Assembly (NCBI RefSeq): GCF_000582685.1
Contig: NZ_KK073769.1
Span: 781,744-845,743, forward strand
Source of the DNA: [Scytonema hofmanni] UTEX 2349
Lineage (GTDB): Bacteria > Cyanobacteriota > Cyanobacteriia > Cyanobacteriales > Nostocaceae
Length of the DNA stretch: 64,000 bases
Direction of reading: 5' to 3'
The notes beneath the pieces are model-generated. The model had not been told where the DNA came from and did not search any database. It saw only the letters and a program-made list of their open reading frames with translations. Below, piece by piece: positions 8,519 to 16,537 of the stretch. Position 1 is the first letter of the stretch; each line of letters starts with the position of its first letter. Position numbers and translations under genes: made by a program.

Positions 8519-8728
8519 GGGTTTGCTGAAAAACTCTAAAAAGCGAACCTAGATGCCACACAGTATACAAAATGGTAGTTTCGGAGGTTGGTTTTCAAAT
8601 TCACCCTACAATTTTCCACCAAAATGCAGGGATTTTGAGACGGATAATGCCATAGGTTTGCACCTGCTTGGAATAAAAAGGATTGAAACTCTTATTTGGA
8701 AGGGGTTATAGCTATATTCAGCAAGCCC
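8519..8728. mobile_element. 210-bp MITE-like element with GGGCTTGCTGAA ends
   Basis: The termini are GGGTTTGCTGAA and TTCAGCAAGCCC, imperfect inverted repeats. The flanks carry a 6-bp direct repeat TAAATA (8513..8518 and 8729..8734). There is no coding capacity. The same terminus begins at 63933. This looks like a non-autonomous derivative of an insertion sequence whose full copy is not in the window. Confidence 0.7.
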
Positions 8729-8732
8729 TAAA

Positions 8733-8826
8733 TAGACATCTGTTAGAAATGAACTATGCGTTGCCCAAAACCCTTGTAGAGACGTAGCACTGCTACGTCT
8801 CTACATCTTTTCCACTCCTATGTCTA
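8733..8826. mobile_element. MITE family B (TAGACAT ends), copy 1
   Basis: Bounded by TAGACATCT and a matching ATGTCTA end. It contains the phrase ATGCGTTGCCCAAAACCCTT followed by a GTAGAGACGTAGCA hairpin (8776..8804). Related copies occur at 24553, 32715, 37061 and 63803. Confidence 0.65.
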
Positions 8827-8855
8827 ATGAAATAACTATCAACGAGGAAAGTTGA

Positions 8856-9380
8856 TTACGCAGAAACCAGACGCCGTAAAGATTGAGCGCGTCGTTTCGC
8901 TGTAGCATTATTGGCGTCAATTTTCAGTGCTTCTTCGTACATTTCTAGAGCTTGAGCAGTTAAATTCTTTTTCTCGTAGGCATGAGCGAGATTATTCATC
9001 GCTGTTACATACTCAGGTTTCAATTTAAGCGCTTCTTTGTATTGACGAATCGCTAAATCATACTGTTCTTGTGCGAAGTAAGTATACCCCAGTCCATTAT
9101 AAATCGGCGCGGTATTTTCTTCGCCTTCTTCTTCGGCAGCTTTAAGGGCTTTTTGAAAAAGTCCGATCGCTTGAGTAAACACTTTCTTTTCCGAATAAAT
9201 ACTCGCTAACTCATAATATTCTTGAGTCGTACCCTTTCCTGTACTCAGTTTTTTCCGCAAGCGTGACATTGAGCTTTCTCTTCTGCGACTTTTGAAGACT
9301 TCGCGAAAAATGCTCACGACTGCGAAGCCGAGCAACACAACGAAAATTGAGAGATAAAAAACCGCTAGATTGTTATCCAT
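8856..9380 (-). CDS. ycf37: Ycf37-like TPR protein (photosystem I assembly)
   Basis: 174 residues with one N-terminal membrane segment (residues 5-26, VFYLSIFVVLLGFAVVSIF) followed by about three tetratricopeptide repeats (residues 57-165; a clear unit is YNGLGYTYFAQEQYDLAIRQ). Length and layout match Ycf37, a thylakoid-anchored TPR protein that supports photosystem I assembly or stability in Synechocystis. TPR proteins are easily confused, so the assignment rests on size, the membrane anchor and the cyanobacterial background. The next gene upstream on the same strand (9417..10298) is separated by short STRR-type repeats. Confidence 0.7.
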   Translation of the reverse strand: MDNNLAVFYLSIFVVLLGFAVVSIFREVFKSRRRESSMSRLRKKLSTGKGTTQEYYELASIYSEKKVFTQAIGLFQKALKAAEEEGEENTAPIYNGLGYTYFAQEQYDLAIRQYKEALKLKPEYVTAMNNLAHAYEKKNLTAQALEMYEEALKIDANNATAKRRAQSLRRLVSA

Positions 9381-9425
9381 TGTTTTTATTGGGGATTAGG
9401 GACTAGGGATTAGGGACTAGGGACT
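9381..9425. repeat. short tandem repeat ATTAGGGACTAGGG
   Basis: Iterations of GGGATTAGGGACTAGGG between two genes, overlapping the 3' end of the upstream gene. This is the short tandemly repeated repetitive sequence type known from heterocystous cyanobacteria. A similar stretch lies at 21190..21260. Confidence 0.7.
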
Positions 9426-10298
9426 AGGAAAGAGATTATCATAGCGGCTCTGTTTATTCTCAATTCCCAGTTTCCAATCCCCAGTTCCCAGTCCCCAGTA
9501 TTTTATGCGTTCAGTAAGCCAACCATTCGCGATGTAACGAGCGATCGCTTCATTTACTCGCTGTCGCAATTCATCGTACTGTAATCCCTTGGGCATTACT
9601 ACCGATAAGGGTTGTGTTGATAGTTTAGTTGAAAGTAAGCGATAACCACTATATTGTTGCACCCAACCGCTGAGGACGCTGGCATCTGCCGCAAAAGCGT
9701 CACAATTATTCTTTTCTAAAAGCGATCGCGCTTCTTCGTAAGAATTCACTCCCACTAACTCCGCAGTTGGTATATAATATTTTACTTCCGCAATCGTGCT
9801 AGACCTGTTCAAAACGGCTATTTTACGTCTAGCAAAATCCTTAATCCGTTGCGCTGAAGCATCTTTGGTGATTAAGACTGTCCCATCAAAATAGTAGGGA
9901 ACACTGAAGCTAACTAAACGAGCGCGTGATTCGGTTGCTGTGACTCTAGCTATGGTTAGATCAACTTGATTATTTAAAACTACAGTCAGGCGATCCCTAT
10001 TAAGGACAGGTTTTAACTTGACTGCGTTTTCTTTGCCTAATAAGTCTTTCCCTAAGGCTTTCCCTAAGTCGATTTCTAATCCTTGCAGTTTGCCGCTGAC
10101 ATCAGTAAATCCCAACGGGCGTAAATTATTTTTAACTGCAATTTTTAAGTAGCCACGTTGCTGAATTTCTGGCAGTTTTGCGGCATTTGCAAGTAATGGG
10201 CTGTGTGCAAAAGACAAGCTCAGGAAAAAAATCAAGGTGGCGGATAATACCAGATGCAACCGAGTAATTGCTTTCCTTCTGTTACATCCGTTATTCAT
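9417..10298 (-). CDS. ABC-transporter type amino-acid solute-binding protein
   Basis: 293 residues. An N-terminal hydrophobic stretch (residues about 18-37) looks like a signal peptide ending near SLLANA. The rest is a family 3 periplasmic solute-binding domain: GYLKIAVKNNLRPLGFTD, then LQGLEIDLGKALGKDL, then VDLTIARVTATESRA, the usual polar amino-acid binding pattern. No permease or ATPase is nearby, so it is an orphan binding protein whose substrate cannot be stated. The last about 20 residues (ENKQSRYDNLFPSP) are encoded by the intergenic STRR repeat, so the C-terminus has drifted into repeat DNA. Confidence 0.8.
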   Translation of the reverse strand: MNNGCNRRKAITRLHLVLSATLIFFLSLSFAHSPLLANAAKLPEIQQRGYLKIAVKNNLRPLGFTDVSGKLQGLEIDLGKALGKDLLGKENAVKLKPVLNRDRLTVVLNNQVDLTIARVTATESRARLVSFSVPYYFDGTVLITKDASAQRIKDFARRKIAVLNRSSTIAEVKYYIPTAELVGVNSYEEARSLLEKNNCDAFAADASVLSGWVQQYSGYRLLSTKLSTQPLSVVMPKGLQYDELRQRVNEAIARYIANGWLTERIKYWGLGTGDWKLGIENKQSRYDNLFPSP

Positions 10299-10312
10299 CA
10301 GAAAAATGGGTA

Positions 10313-10580
10313 GAAACCCCGTCCTAGAAGGACGGCTTTATATTTAAATGCTGGTTTTTGAATGGATATAATCCCAGGAACCAGAAAACCCGTAATTTGT
10401 CCCCTCGCCCAACAAATCCAGAATGTCTTGGCATTACCCAACGACTAAACAAATAGTCTTGCAAAATATCCGAACTGGGGAAGCATTCGGATGTGCGTAT
10501 CAGAATCTGTCTCAGTGGGCTATTCAACACTTGCGTCATTAAGTTTGTTCTTAGCAATCCTCGTCCCTAAAAGGGGCGAG
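10313..10580 (+). mobile_element. decayed IS605-group relic between two hairpins
   Basis: On the plus strand a hairpin CCCCGTCCTAGAAGGACGG is followed shortly by ATGCTGGTTTTTGAA, encoding MLVFE. This is the start of the tnpB at 16578..17768, which is also preceded by a CCGTCCTGGAAGGACGG hairpin. After these codons the similarity ends and frames are broken. The right end is a second hairpin, CTCGTCCC with GGGGCGAG (about 10560..10580). I read it as a relic; the interior is unidentified. Confidence 0.5.
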
Positions 10581-10600
10581 GTAGTTGAACCGTTGCACCT

Positions 10601-10957
10601 TTATCCCTTGGCTTGACTAGCTAATTCAACGACTTTGGTGAAAGCGGCTGAATCGAGGATTGCAATTTGCGCTAACATTTTGCGATTGAGTTCAATGTTG
10701 GCTTTTTTGAGATTGCCAATTAACTGACTATAACTCAAACCGTGTAGCCGTGCAGCAGCGTTGATGCGGGTGATCCACAAACGACGAAAATCGCGTTTGC
10801 GGTTTTTGCGATCGCGATAAGAACTCCGCAGCGCTTTCATCACTTGTTGATTAGCGGTTCTAAATAAAGTTGAGTGAGAACCACGAAAGCCTTTGGCTAG
10901 TTTGAGAATTTTTTTGCGGCGTTTACGAGCTACGTTACCGCGTTTTACTCTTGTCAT
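10601..10957 (-). CDS. rplT: 50S ribosomal protein L20
   Basis: 118 residues, normal length, highly basic. The start MTRVKRGNVARKRRKKILKL is diagnostic. L20 binds 23S rRNA early in large-subunit assembly. rpmI lies 19 bases upstream on the same strand, the usual rpmI-rplT pairing; infC is not adjacent here. Confidence 0.97.
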   Translation of the reverse strand: MTRVKRGNVARKRRKKILKLAKGFRGSHSTLFRTANQQVMKALRSSYRDRKNRKRDFRRLWITRINAAARLHGLSYSQLIGNLKKANIELNRKMLAQIAILDSAAFTKVVELASQAKG

Positions 10958-10976
10958 TGTTTAATTTTGGATTAAT

Positions 10977-11174
10977 TTACAAATAGGGAAGCATTAAGCG
11001 GACATTTTCGGCATCGCTTTCGTCTACAACTGCCATCTTAGACAAATTACGCTTTTTATTCGCAGTTTTGTGCTGTAGAAGGTGATTTTTGAAGGCTTTG
11101 CGACGCATGATTTTACCAGTAGCGGTAACGCGGAATCGTTTCGCCGCAGCTTTCCGGGTTTTTAGTTTAGGCAT
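10977..11174 (-). CDS. rpmI: 50S ribosomal protein L35
   Basis: 65 residues, standard length. MPKLKTRKAAAKRFRVTATG and the basic core (KIMRRKAFKNHLLQHK) identify L35 of the large ribosomal subunit. It is the first gene of the two-gene rpmI-rplT operon. No obvious autoregulatory leader was recognised in the 65 bases between it and the divergent Uma2 remnant. Confidence 0.96.
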   Translation of the reverse strand: MPKLKTRKAAAKRFRVTATGKIMRRKAFKNHLLQHKTANKKRNLSKMAVVDESDAENVRLMLPYL

Positions 11175-11239
11175 AAACTAACTTTAATTCGACACGATCC
11201 CTAATTATAAGCTAAAAGAAATAAAAGCGCGGAGATTTT

Positions 11240-11434
11240 ATGCTGACCACCAAGAAGCTGACTTTTGAGGAATTTCTCGCCGAGTACCCAGATGGCTATG
11301 GTATTTTTGAACTTGTGAATGGCGAGATTGTTCAAGTGGAAGCGACTAGAGCACATAGGAATGTAGCACGATATCTCATGTTTAATTTCAATGATGAAAT
11401 TAGACGTTTGGGAATAGGAAGAACCCCACCCTAA
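11240..11434 (+). pseudogene. truncated Uma2-family protein
   Basis: 64 residues. The N-terminal pattern MLTTKKLTFEEFLAEYPDG, then FELVNGEIVQVEAT and HRNVARYLMF, is that of the Uma2 family, a restriction-endonuclease-like family greatly expanded in cyanobacteria. Full members have about 190-230 residues; compare 24900..25592. This frame stops just inside a GC-rich inverted repeat (11422..11510) and no remaining Uma2 sequence is visible beyond it. The putative active-site region is missing. Confidence 0.75.
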
Positions 11435-11510
11435 CCCTCCCCGCTTGCGGGGAGGGAACCGGATTTTCCCCTAAGAGCTTGCGGGGAGGGGATTAAGGGG
11501 TGGGGTTCTT
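11422..11510. repeat. GC-rich inverted-repeat element
   Basis: The termini GAACCCCACCCTAACCC and GGGATTAAGGGGTGGGGTTC are inverted repeats around an interior with CCCCGCTTGCGGGGAGGG. Its left edge coincides with the point where the Uma2 frame is lost. Confidence 0.7.
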
Positions 11511-11547
11511 TCTATGCAGCTTCACAAATAATTGGTATGACTATTGA

Positions 11548-14040
11548 CTAAATCCTGACACATTCCGGAAACTGCTGCTTTAACGCCGGAAAAACTGGAC
11601 ATGCAGCTTGTTGTTGTAAATTATCCGGTTTACTCCAAGTAAATGGCGCCATCTTCGCGGCAGACATCCACAACAAACGCTTTGCCCGCGTCATCGCAAC
11701 ATACAATAAACGGTATTCTTCAGCAGTTTTCAGGTGTTTTGCCTGTTCCCAAGCAGCGGTGGTGCTGGGTATACTTTCTTCACCGTGGAGCGCGACGCGA
11801 ATTTGGGCGCGAGCAACTTCTGATAAAGTAAAGTCACCCAAAAATTGCCTTTGGGGAGGAACCCAAAATCTACCGGGAATTAAGTTTTCGTGCAGAAAGG
11901 GCAGAAAAACAAAGTCCCAATCTAGCCCTTTTGCTTTGTGCATGGTAATAATGGTAAGTTGACCAGCACGAGTGTAACGCGCTTCTACATCCTCAGTTTC
12001 CACAGGTTCAAATCGTTCGGAACTGACGATTTCACTTAAAGCTGCCAGCATTGCCCCCATCGAACTATTACCAGCTATTTGCCGATTTACTCGTTCTGCA
12101 AGTTTGTCTGCTGTTGCAAGTTCAGCTTGGTCGTAATGTAACACCAAAGCGATGAAGGAAATTAGCTCATACAAAGGCAGTTCTAAGCGAGCGCGAAGTA
12201 AATTGCGACACAATCGGCAAGCTTTCTGCACTGTTTCTGTTTGCGCTGGTGCCAAGGGACTTGGATAGAGAAATTCTTCGGGAAGACTCGCGAGAGCGTT
12301 GAGGTCTTGTGTGGGGACTAATTGACGCTGTACCAACACTTGTAAGGCAGCTTTGAGGTAATCGGGGGAATGAGGGCGATCGCAAAATTGCAGTATTGCT
12401 AAAATATCTTCTGGGACATGAGAATGGCGATCGCGTTCTCCCACATCGTAAAGTACAATTTTATGCTCTTTGCACACCGGGGCAAGCGCTTCAGCTAACC
12501 AGCGTCCTTGGCGATTTTCCCGGACTAAAACTGCCGCACGGGTATTCGTTGGATCTTCGGCAAATAATTCAATTACCCTTTCAGAAAGTAACTCGACGGT
12601 ATGATGAATATCCCGTGGAGTATAAAGTTCTAATCCCCTACCGATTGGTTGTGGGTTAACATCATCTCGGCGATGATTTGGTTCAACGGGGTAAATTCTT
12701 TGCGGTCTAAATGGAGTTGTGGAAATAGGATTTTTTGCTTTATTTAAATTAGTTAAATCTTTTTTATAAAGACCATTTACCCATTCCAAAGCAAAATTTG
12801 CCGCTTTAATGATAATTTCAGTACTGCGACCAGCCTGATACATTGTTACGAGTCTGTCTTGCGCTTTGCACTCTTCGCAAAATTGCCGAAAATAAATTGG
12901 ATCGGCTGGGGTAAAGCTAGAGTTAATTGCTTGGTTAGGATCACCAACCCGCACCAAGTTGATTTTGGGGGAATTGGGCATTGGGCATTGGGCATTGGTA
13001 ATTCTAACTCCCCCTGCCTCCCCTGCTCCCCCTGCCTCCCCTGCTCCCCCTGCCTCCCCTGCTCCCCCTGCCTCCCCTGCTTCCCCACTCCCCCACTCCT
13101 CCCCATCGCTTGCCAAAATTTCCAAAAGCTTGGTCTGCAATGGGCTGGAATCTTGAGCTTCGTCTTCAAAGACGGCAAAAACTTGATTTTGCTCGATTCG
13201 TCTGGCGCTGTCGTTTTCTAAGACGCGCAAAGCTGCTAAAATCATGTCGTCGTAGTCGATGAAGTCACGCGATCGCATTAAATTCTGATATTGTTCATAT
13301 AATCCGGCGGCTACACTCAAAATGGCGTATTCGTCTGTGGTTTGTTTACTCCACTCGCGCAACTGTTCTGGGGATATACCCGAACTTTTTGCTTCGTGAA
13401 TCACTGTCAGCGCTAATTCTGGCAATATTTCGGTTCGCAACACTGATTGACGACGCAATCTTTCTGTTTCTTCACCGTCAAATTGATGACCTTCTAACAA
13501 TCGGTAATAACGGTCGGAATTATTGCCAATCCATTGTTCTACTGCGGTACGTATAAAACGGTGACTTTGGCTTGGTGTAATTAATGTGACATTTTCTAAC
13601 TGTAAACCAGATAAATCACCATGACGACTAGCGATATTTAATGCCAAACCGTGCAAGGTATAGACAGTGAAACCAGTTTGAGGTAGAGATAATTTATTTT
13701 TTAAATATTCGCGAATTTTTGCTTTAATATTGGCAGCCGCAGAGCGAGTAAAGGTGACTACAATCAGTTGACGACGCGCTTTTGTGCGATCGCCAGATTC
13801 ATATTGACGAGCGATCGCGATCGCCGCAGTTGCTGCCATACCCGTAGATTTACCAGCACCGGGAACTGCGGAAACAGCTAAAAGACCAAAACGCCAATCA
13901 GCCATTTTTTGTTGTCCTAACCGCAAACTGTTGCGGATAAGTGCTACAGCGGTTTCCCGCACTTTAGAAGCTGATTGCGGAGATATTTCTTTTTCCAGAG
14001 ATTCGTGAGGCACCGGATCGGTAAAATTAATGTCTGACAT
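11548..14040 (-). CDS. UvrD/REP-type ATP-dependent DNA helicase
   Basis: 830 residues of a superfamily 1 helicase. Motif I is VPGAGKSTGMA (about residue 57), motif II FEDEAQDSS, motif III LVRVGDPNQAI, motif V TMHKAKGLDWDFVFLP and motif VI RLLYVAMTRAKRLLWM. The enzyme unwinds DNA using ATP; which repair pathway it serves is not clear. Residues about 312-357 are an in-frame insertion of low-complexity DNA (12967..13105) that reads as repeats of GEAGGA and then NAQCPMPNS; it falls between motifs II and III in a likely surface loop. The same type of insertion is found in queA, with the same EEWGSG junction. All helicase motifs are present, so the protein is probably active. Confidence 0.88.
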   Translation of the reverse strand: MSDINFTDPVPHESLEKEISPQSASKVRETAVALIRNSLRLGQQKMADWRFGLLAVSAVPGAGKSTGMAATAAIAIARQYESGDRTKARRQLIVVTFTRSAAANIKAKIREYLKNKLSLPQTGFTVYTLHGLALNIASRHGDLSGLQLENVTLITPSQSHRFIRTAVEQWIGNNSDRYYRLLEGHQFDGEETERLRRQSVLRTEILPELALTVIHEAKSSGISPEQLREWSKQTTDEYAILSVAAGLYEQYQNLMRSRDFIDYDDMILAALRVLENDSARRIEQNQVFAVFEDEAQDSSPLQTKLLEILASDGEEWGSGEAGEAGGAGEAGGAGEAGGAGEAGGVRITNAQCPMPNSPKINLVRVGDPNQAINSSFTPADPIYFRQFCEECKAQDRLVTMYQAGRSTEIIIKAANFALEWVNGLYKKDLTNLNKAKNPISTTPFRPQRIYPVEPNHRRDDVNPQPIGRGLELYTPRDIHHTVELLSERVIELFAEDPTNTRAAVLVRENRQGRWLAEALAPVCKEHKIVLYDVGERDRHSHVPEDILAILQFCDRPHSPDYLKAALQVLVQRQLVPTQDLNALASLPEEFLYPSPLAPAQTETVQKACRLCRNLLRARLELPLYELISFIALVLHYDQAELATADKLAERVNRQIAGNSSMGAMLAALSEIVSSERFEPVETEDVEARYTRAGQLTIITMHKAKGLDWDFVFLPFLHENLIPGRFWVPPQRQFLGDFTLSEVARAQIRVALHGEESIPSTTAAWEQAKHLKTAEEYRLLYVAMTRAKRLLWMSAAKMAPFTWSKPDNLQQQAACPVFPALKQQFPECVRI
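12967..13105. repeat. in-frame tandem repeat within helicase gene
   Basis: On the plus strand there are four near-identical units of CCCCCTGCCTCCCCTGCT preceded by copies of TTGGGCATTGGGCA. This sequence type is otherwise intergenic here. It keeps the helicase frame open. Confidence 0.85.
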
Positions 14041-14163
14041 AAAGGGGGATTAGGCATCGGGCAATGGGCATCGGGCAATGGGAATAAAAAGAAGTTTCAG
14101 AATTTCTATGCCTTATGCCCAATGCCCCATGCCCCATGCCCTACATTTGTTAACAGCTAAATA
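14041..14163. repeat. GGGCAT-type short repeats between divergent genes
   Basis: Copies of CATCGGGCAATGGG, then ATGCCCCATGCCCCATGCCC, lie between the divergently transcribed helicase and glycosyltransferase genes. This is the same repeat family as 33673..33749. Any promoters for the two genes must overlap it. Confidence 0.7.
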
Positions 14164-15843
14164 ATGAAAAAACGTCTTTACATACATTATCTAATTTTAA
14201 TTGGCGCGATCGCTCTTGGTGCAATTTTGCGATTTTGGCATTTGGATTTAAAACCGCTGTGGATGGATGAGGTGATTACTGCCATCTTCAGCTTGGGCAA
14301 AAGTTATAATGATTTGCCTTTAGGTGTGGTGTTTCCTCTTGAGCGAGTGCAGGAGATTTTTACTTTTCAGCCGAAAGTTAGCTGTGCGGAAATTGCCGAA
14401 AATATCGCTAGACAATCTACCCATCCCCCGCTATTTTTTTGCTCTATGCACGCTTGGTTGGGGTGGCTGAGTGATGACGGGCAAAATTTGGTGTTAAAAT
14501 TGCGCGAGCTTCCGGCTTTATTTGGTGTGGGAGCGATCGCGGCAATTTATGCTGTTAATCTTGCCTTTTCTAAAACATCTGCTTTAACGGCAGCAGCTGT
14601 GATGGCTGTCTCACCTTTTGCTGTTTATCTATCCCAAGAAGCACGACATTACACTTTGCCCATGCTCTTGATAACTTTAGGGTTATTAGGACTAATGCAA
14701 ATTCAGCAAGACATATTTCTCAAACAAAAAGTCAGATTTGGGGTTTGGTTTACATGGGCAATTATTAATAGTATAGCTCTTTATGTACACTATTTTTGTG
14801 TTCTGGCATTTATCGCCCAGATAGCAACGTTAATTTTACTTATATATTATCCAGCTACAGCCAAGTCTATCAAACAAATTAAGCATCAAATCTGGTTTGC
14901 TTTGATTCTATCTATTAGTGCTGTTGCCATTAGCTTTATTCCTTGGTTGATGGTGACGTTTAGTCATTTTCATCGTTCGGAAACTGATTGGCTGAATACT
15001 CGCGCACACATCGCTCCTTTTTATCAAACTTTGATTAATTGGGTGTTGATGGTGATTACTTTACCTGTTGAAAATCAGCCTTTACCAATAGCAATTATCT
15101 TTGCTTTGTTAATGTTGATATTTGCTATTTGGGTAGGACGGCAAATCTTTCTAGGTTTGAGGGTTTTATGGCATACACCAACAACTCATTTAGCTACATT
15201 AACGCTTTTAAGTTTCTCTGGTTGGGTGTTGTTAGAATTCTTTGCCATTACCTATTTATTGAAGAAAGATATTACTATTGTTCCTCGTTATAACTTTGTT
15301 TATTATCCCAGTTTCTGCGCCTTAATAGCAGCTAGCCTTACTAAAAGTCAAAATTACAAAATCAAAAATCAAAGGATTATATTGATTTTTTTAATAGTTG
15401 GTGTTATCAGTTCTACTTTTGTTGTTTCTAACTTAGTATTTGAAAAACCTTTCAAACCAGAGCAAGTTGCTCGTAATATCAACCAAAATCCTAGTGTACC
15501 GCTAATCGTTGTTATGGGATATAGAGATAATCAAGATGTGGCTTTGGGTTTAAGTTTTGCTTTGGAAGTGGAAAAAGTTAGAAAGATTAATTACAACCAA
15601 AAGTTAGATAAATTTGCTTTTTTTAAGAACTCTCAAGAACTTTCTCTTTGGCAACAACTTTCTCAATTACCTGCACCGGCAATTTCTAAAATGAATTTAT
15701 GGGTGATTGCACCGGGAATAAAACGAAGAGATTATCCACCGCAAATAGCAGTTTCTCAGCTGAATTGCATAATTGATTCTACGCAGCATCACCGTATCGG
15801 AGTGCCTTATCAATTGTACCGCTGTAACGATTTAAAATGGTAA
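14164..15843 (+). CDS. GT39-like membrane glycosyltransferase
   Basis: 559 residues with about ten hydrophobic segments. The start LGAILRFWHLDLKPLWMDEV carries the acidic motif of family 39-type (ArnT/PMT-like) transferases after the first membrane span, followed by a periplasmic loop containing IARQSTHPPLFF. Such proteins move a sugar from a polyprenyl-phosphate donor to lipid or protein acceptors. The C-terminal 130 residues are a soluble domain. The sugar and acceptor are unknown. It stands alone, divergent from the helicase gene. Confidence 0.75.
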   Translation: MKKRLYIHYLILIGAIALGAILRFWHLDLKPLWMDEVITAIFSLGKSYNDLPLGVVFPLERVQEIFTFQPKVSCAEIAENIARQSTHPPLFFCSMHAWLGWLSDDGQNLVLKLRELPALFGVGAIAAIYAVNLAFSKTSALTAAAVMAVSPFAVYLSQEARHYTLPMLLITLGLLGLMQIQQDIFLKQKVRFGVWFTWAIINSIALYVHYFCVLAFIAQIATLILLIYYPATAKSIKQIKHQIWFALILSISAVAISFIPWLMVTFSHFHRSETDWLNTRAHIAPFYQTLINWVLMVITLPVENQPLPIAIIFALLMLIFAIWVGRQIFLGLRVLWHTPTTHLATLTLLSFSGWVLLEFFAITYLLKKDITIVPRYNFVYYPSFCALIAASLTKSQNYKIKNQRIILIFLIVGVISSTFVVSNLVFEKPFKPEQVARNINQNPSVPLIVVMGYRDNQDVALGLSFALEVEKVRKINYNQKLDKFAFFKNSQELSLWQQLSQLPAPAISKMNLWVIAPGIKRRDYPPQIAVSQLNCIIDSTQHHRIGVPYQLYRCNDLKW

Positions 15844-15856
15844 ATTTGGGGTTGTA

Positions 15857-15885
15857 GTAGAGACGTTCCGCTGGAACGTCTTTAC
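15857..15885. repeat. GTAGAGACG hairpin
   Basis: A 29-bp palindrome with stem GTAGAGACGTTCC and loop GCT, just downstream of the glycosyltransferase stop. It belongs to the dispersed family and may serve as a terminator. Confidence 0.7.
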
Positions 15886-15922
15886 AATAATATGTGTAAT
15901 TTTAGAGATATGAGATTACATG

Positions 15923-16468
15923 TCACCGAGGTAATTTCTTGAGGAATTTTTGGAGCGATCGCCAACTATAATTCAAGATGTTCCTAAATATGCTGAAAAA
16001 CTTGCCTAAACCATCTATCAAAGAGGGTTTCGCGTTCGTATCCAAAAATTCCATCTGAATAACTGTACTTGGATTATTCAGTGAGGTAGGAGGATCAATA
16101 GCTACCTTTTGCTTTTGTTTATTGAGAAATAAAAATGTGACTTTACTTCCCGGACCTAAATCTATTTTATCTCCTAAATTGAGCGGATAACGCTTTTTTT
16201 CTTCTAACCTGATGTTGTTGAGAAATGTCCCATTAGAACTTCCCACATCTACAAGATAATAAATGCTTTTTTCTATTTGAATTTCTGCATGAAGTCGTGA
16301 AACAAAATTGGCATTTGGCAAATCGGAGACATTGATATCTCCTAACAATTGATTTTTTGGTTTGCCAATGCGAATTGTAGTTAAAGTTGGTATTAAAGCG
16401 AAACAAGTGTCAGTTTGAACATGAAAAAGCTCTAAATCTGTTGGTGGTAATCTGCCTGAGTTTTGCAT
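15923..16468 (-). CDS. FHA-domain protein
   Basis: 181 residues. Residues about 28-110 form a forkhead-associated domain, the phosphothreonine-binding module: TIRIGKPKNQLLGDI, then VSRLHAEI, then YLVDVGSSNGTFLNN. The conserved Arg, Ser-Arg-His and Gly-Ser-x-Asn-Gly-Thr are all present. The remaining C-terminal region ends in a basic helix (RSLQKFLKKLPR) with no known domain. It presumably reads out Ser/Thr kinase signalling. No kinase is adjacent. Confidence 0.85.
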   Translation of the reverse strand: MQNSGRLPPTDLELFHVQTDTCFALIPTLTTIRIGKPKNQLLGDINVSDLPNANFVSRLHAEIQIEKSIYYLVDVGSSNGTFLNNIRLEEKKRYPLNLGDKIDLGPGSKVTFLFLNKQKQKVAIDPPTSLNNPSTVIQMEFLDTNAKPSLIDGLGKFFSIFRNILNYSWRSLQKFLKKLPR

Positions 16469-16537
16469 AAGTTGCTTTTGCAGAGCAATTTTTCAATTTA
16501 TCTAGATTCTTTGCCTTGGTAGCAAAAAGGCTCTGTG

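Noticed and set aside
8676..8693. AAAAAGGATTGAAACTC resembles the 3' end of cyanobacterial CRISPR repeats
   Set aside because: Only one copy is present, with no spacing pattern and no cas genes; it lies inside a MITE-like element.
10324..10557. 77-residue minus-strand frame between solute-binding protein and rplT
   Set aside because: It spans an IS605-type relic on the opposite strand and matches nothing recognisable.
12859..13221. Plus-strand frames rich in PCLPCSP within the helicase gene
   Set aside because: They are antisense translations of the tandem repeat insert.
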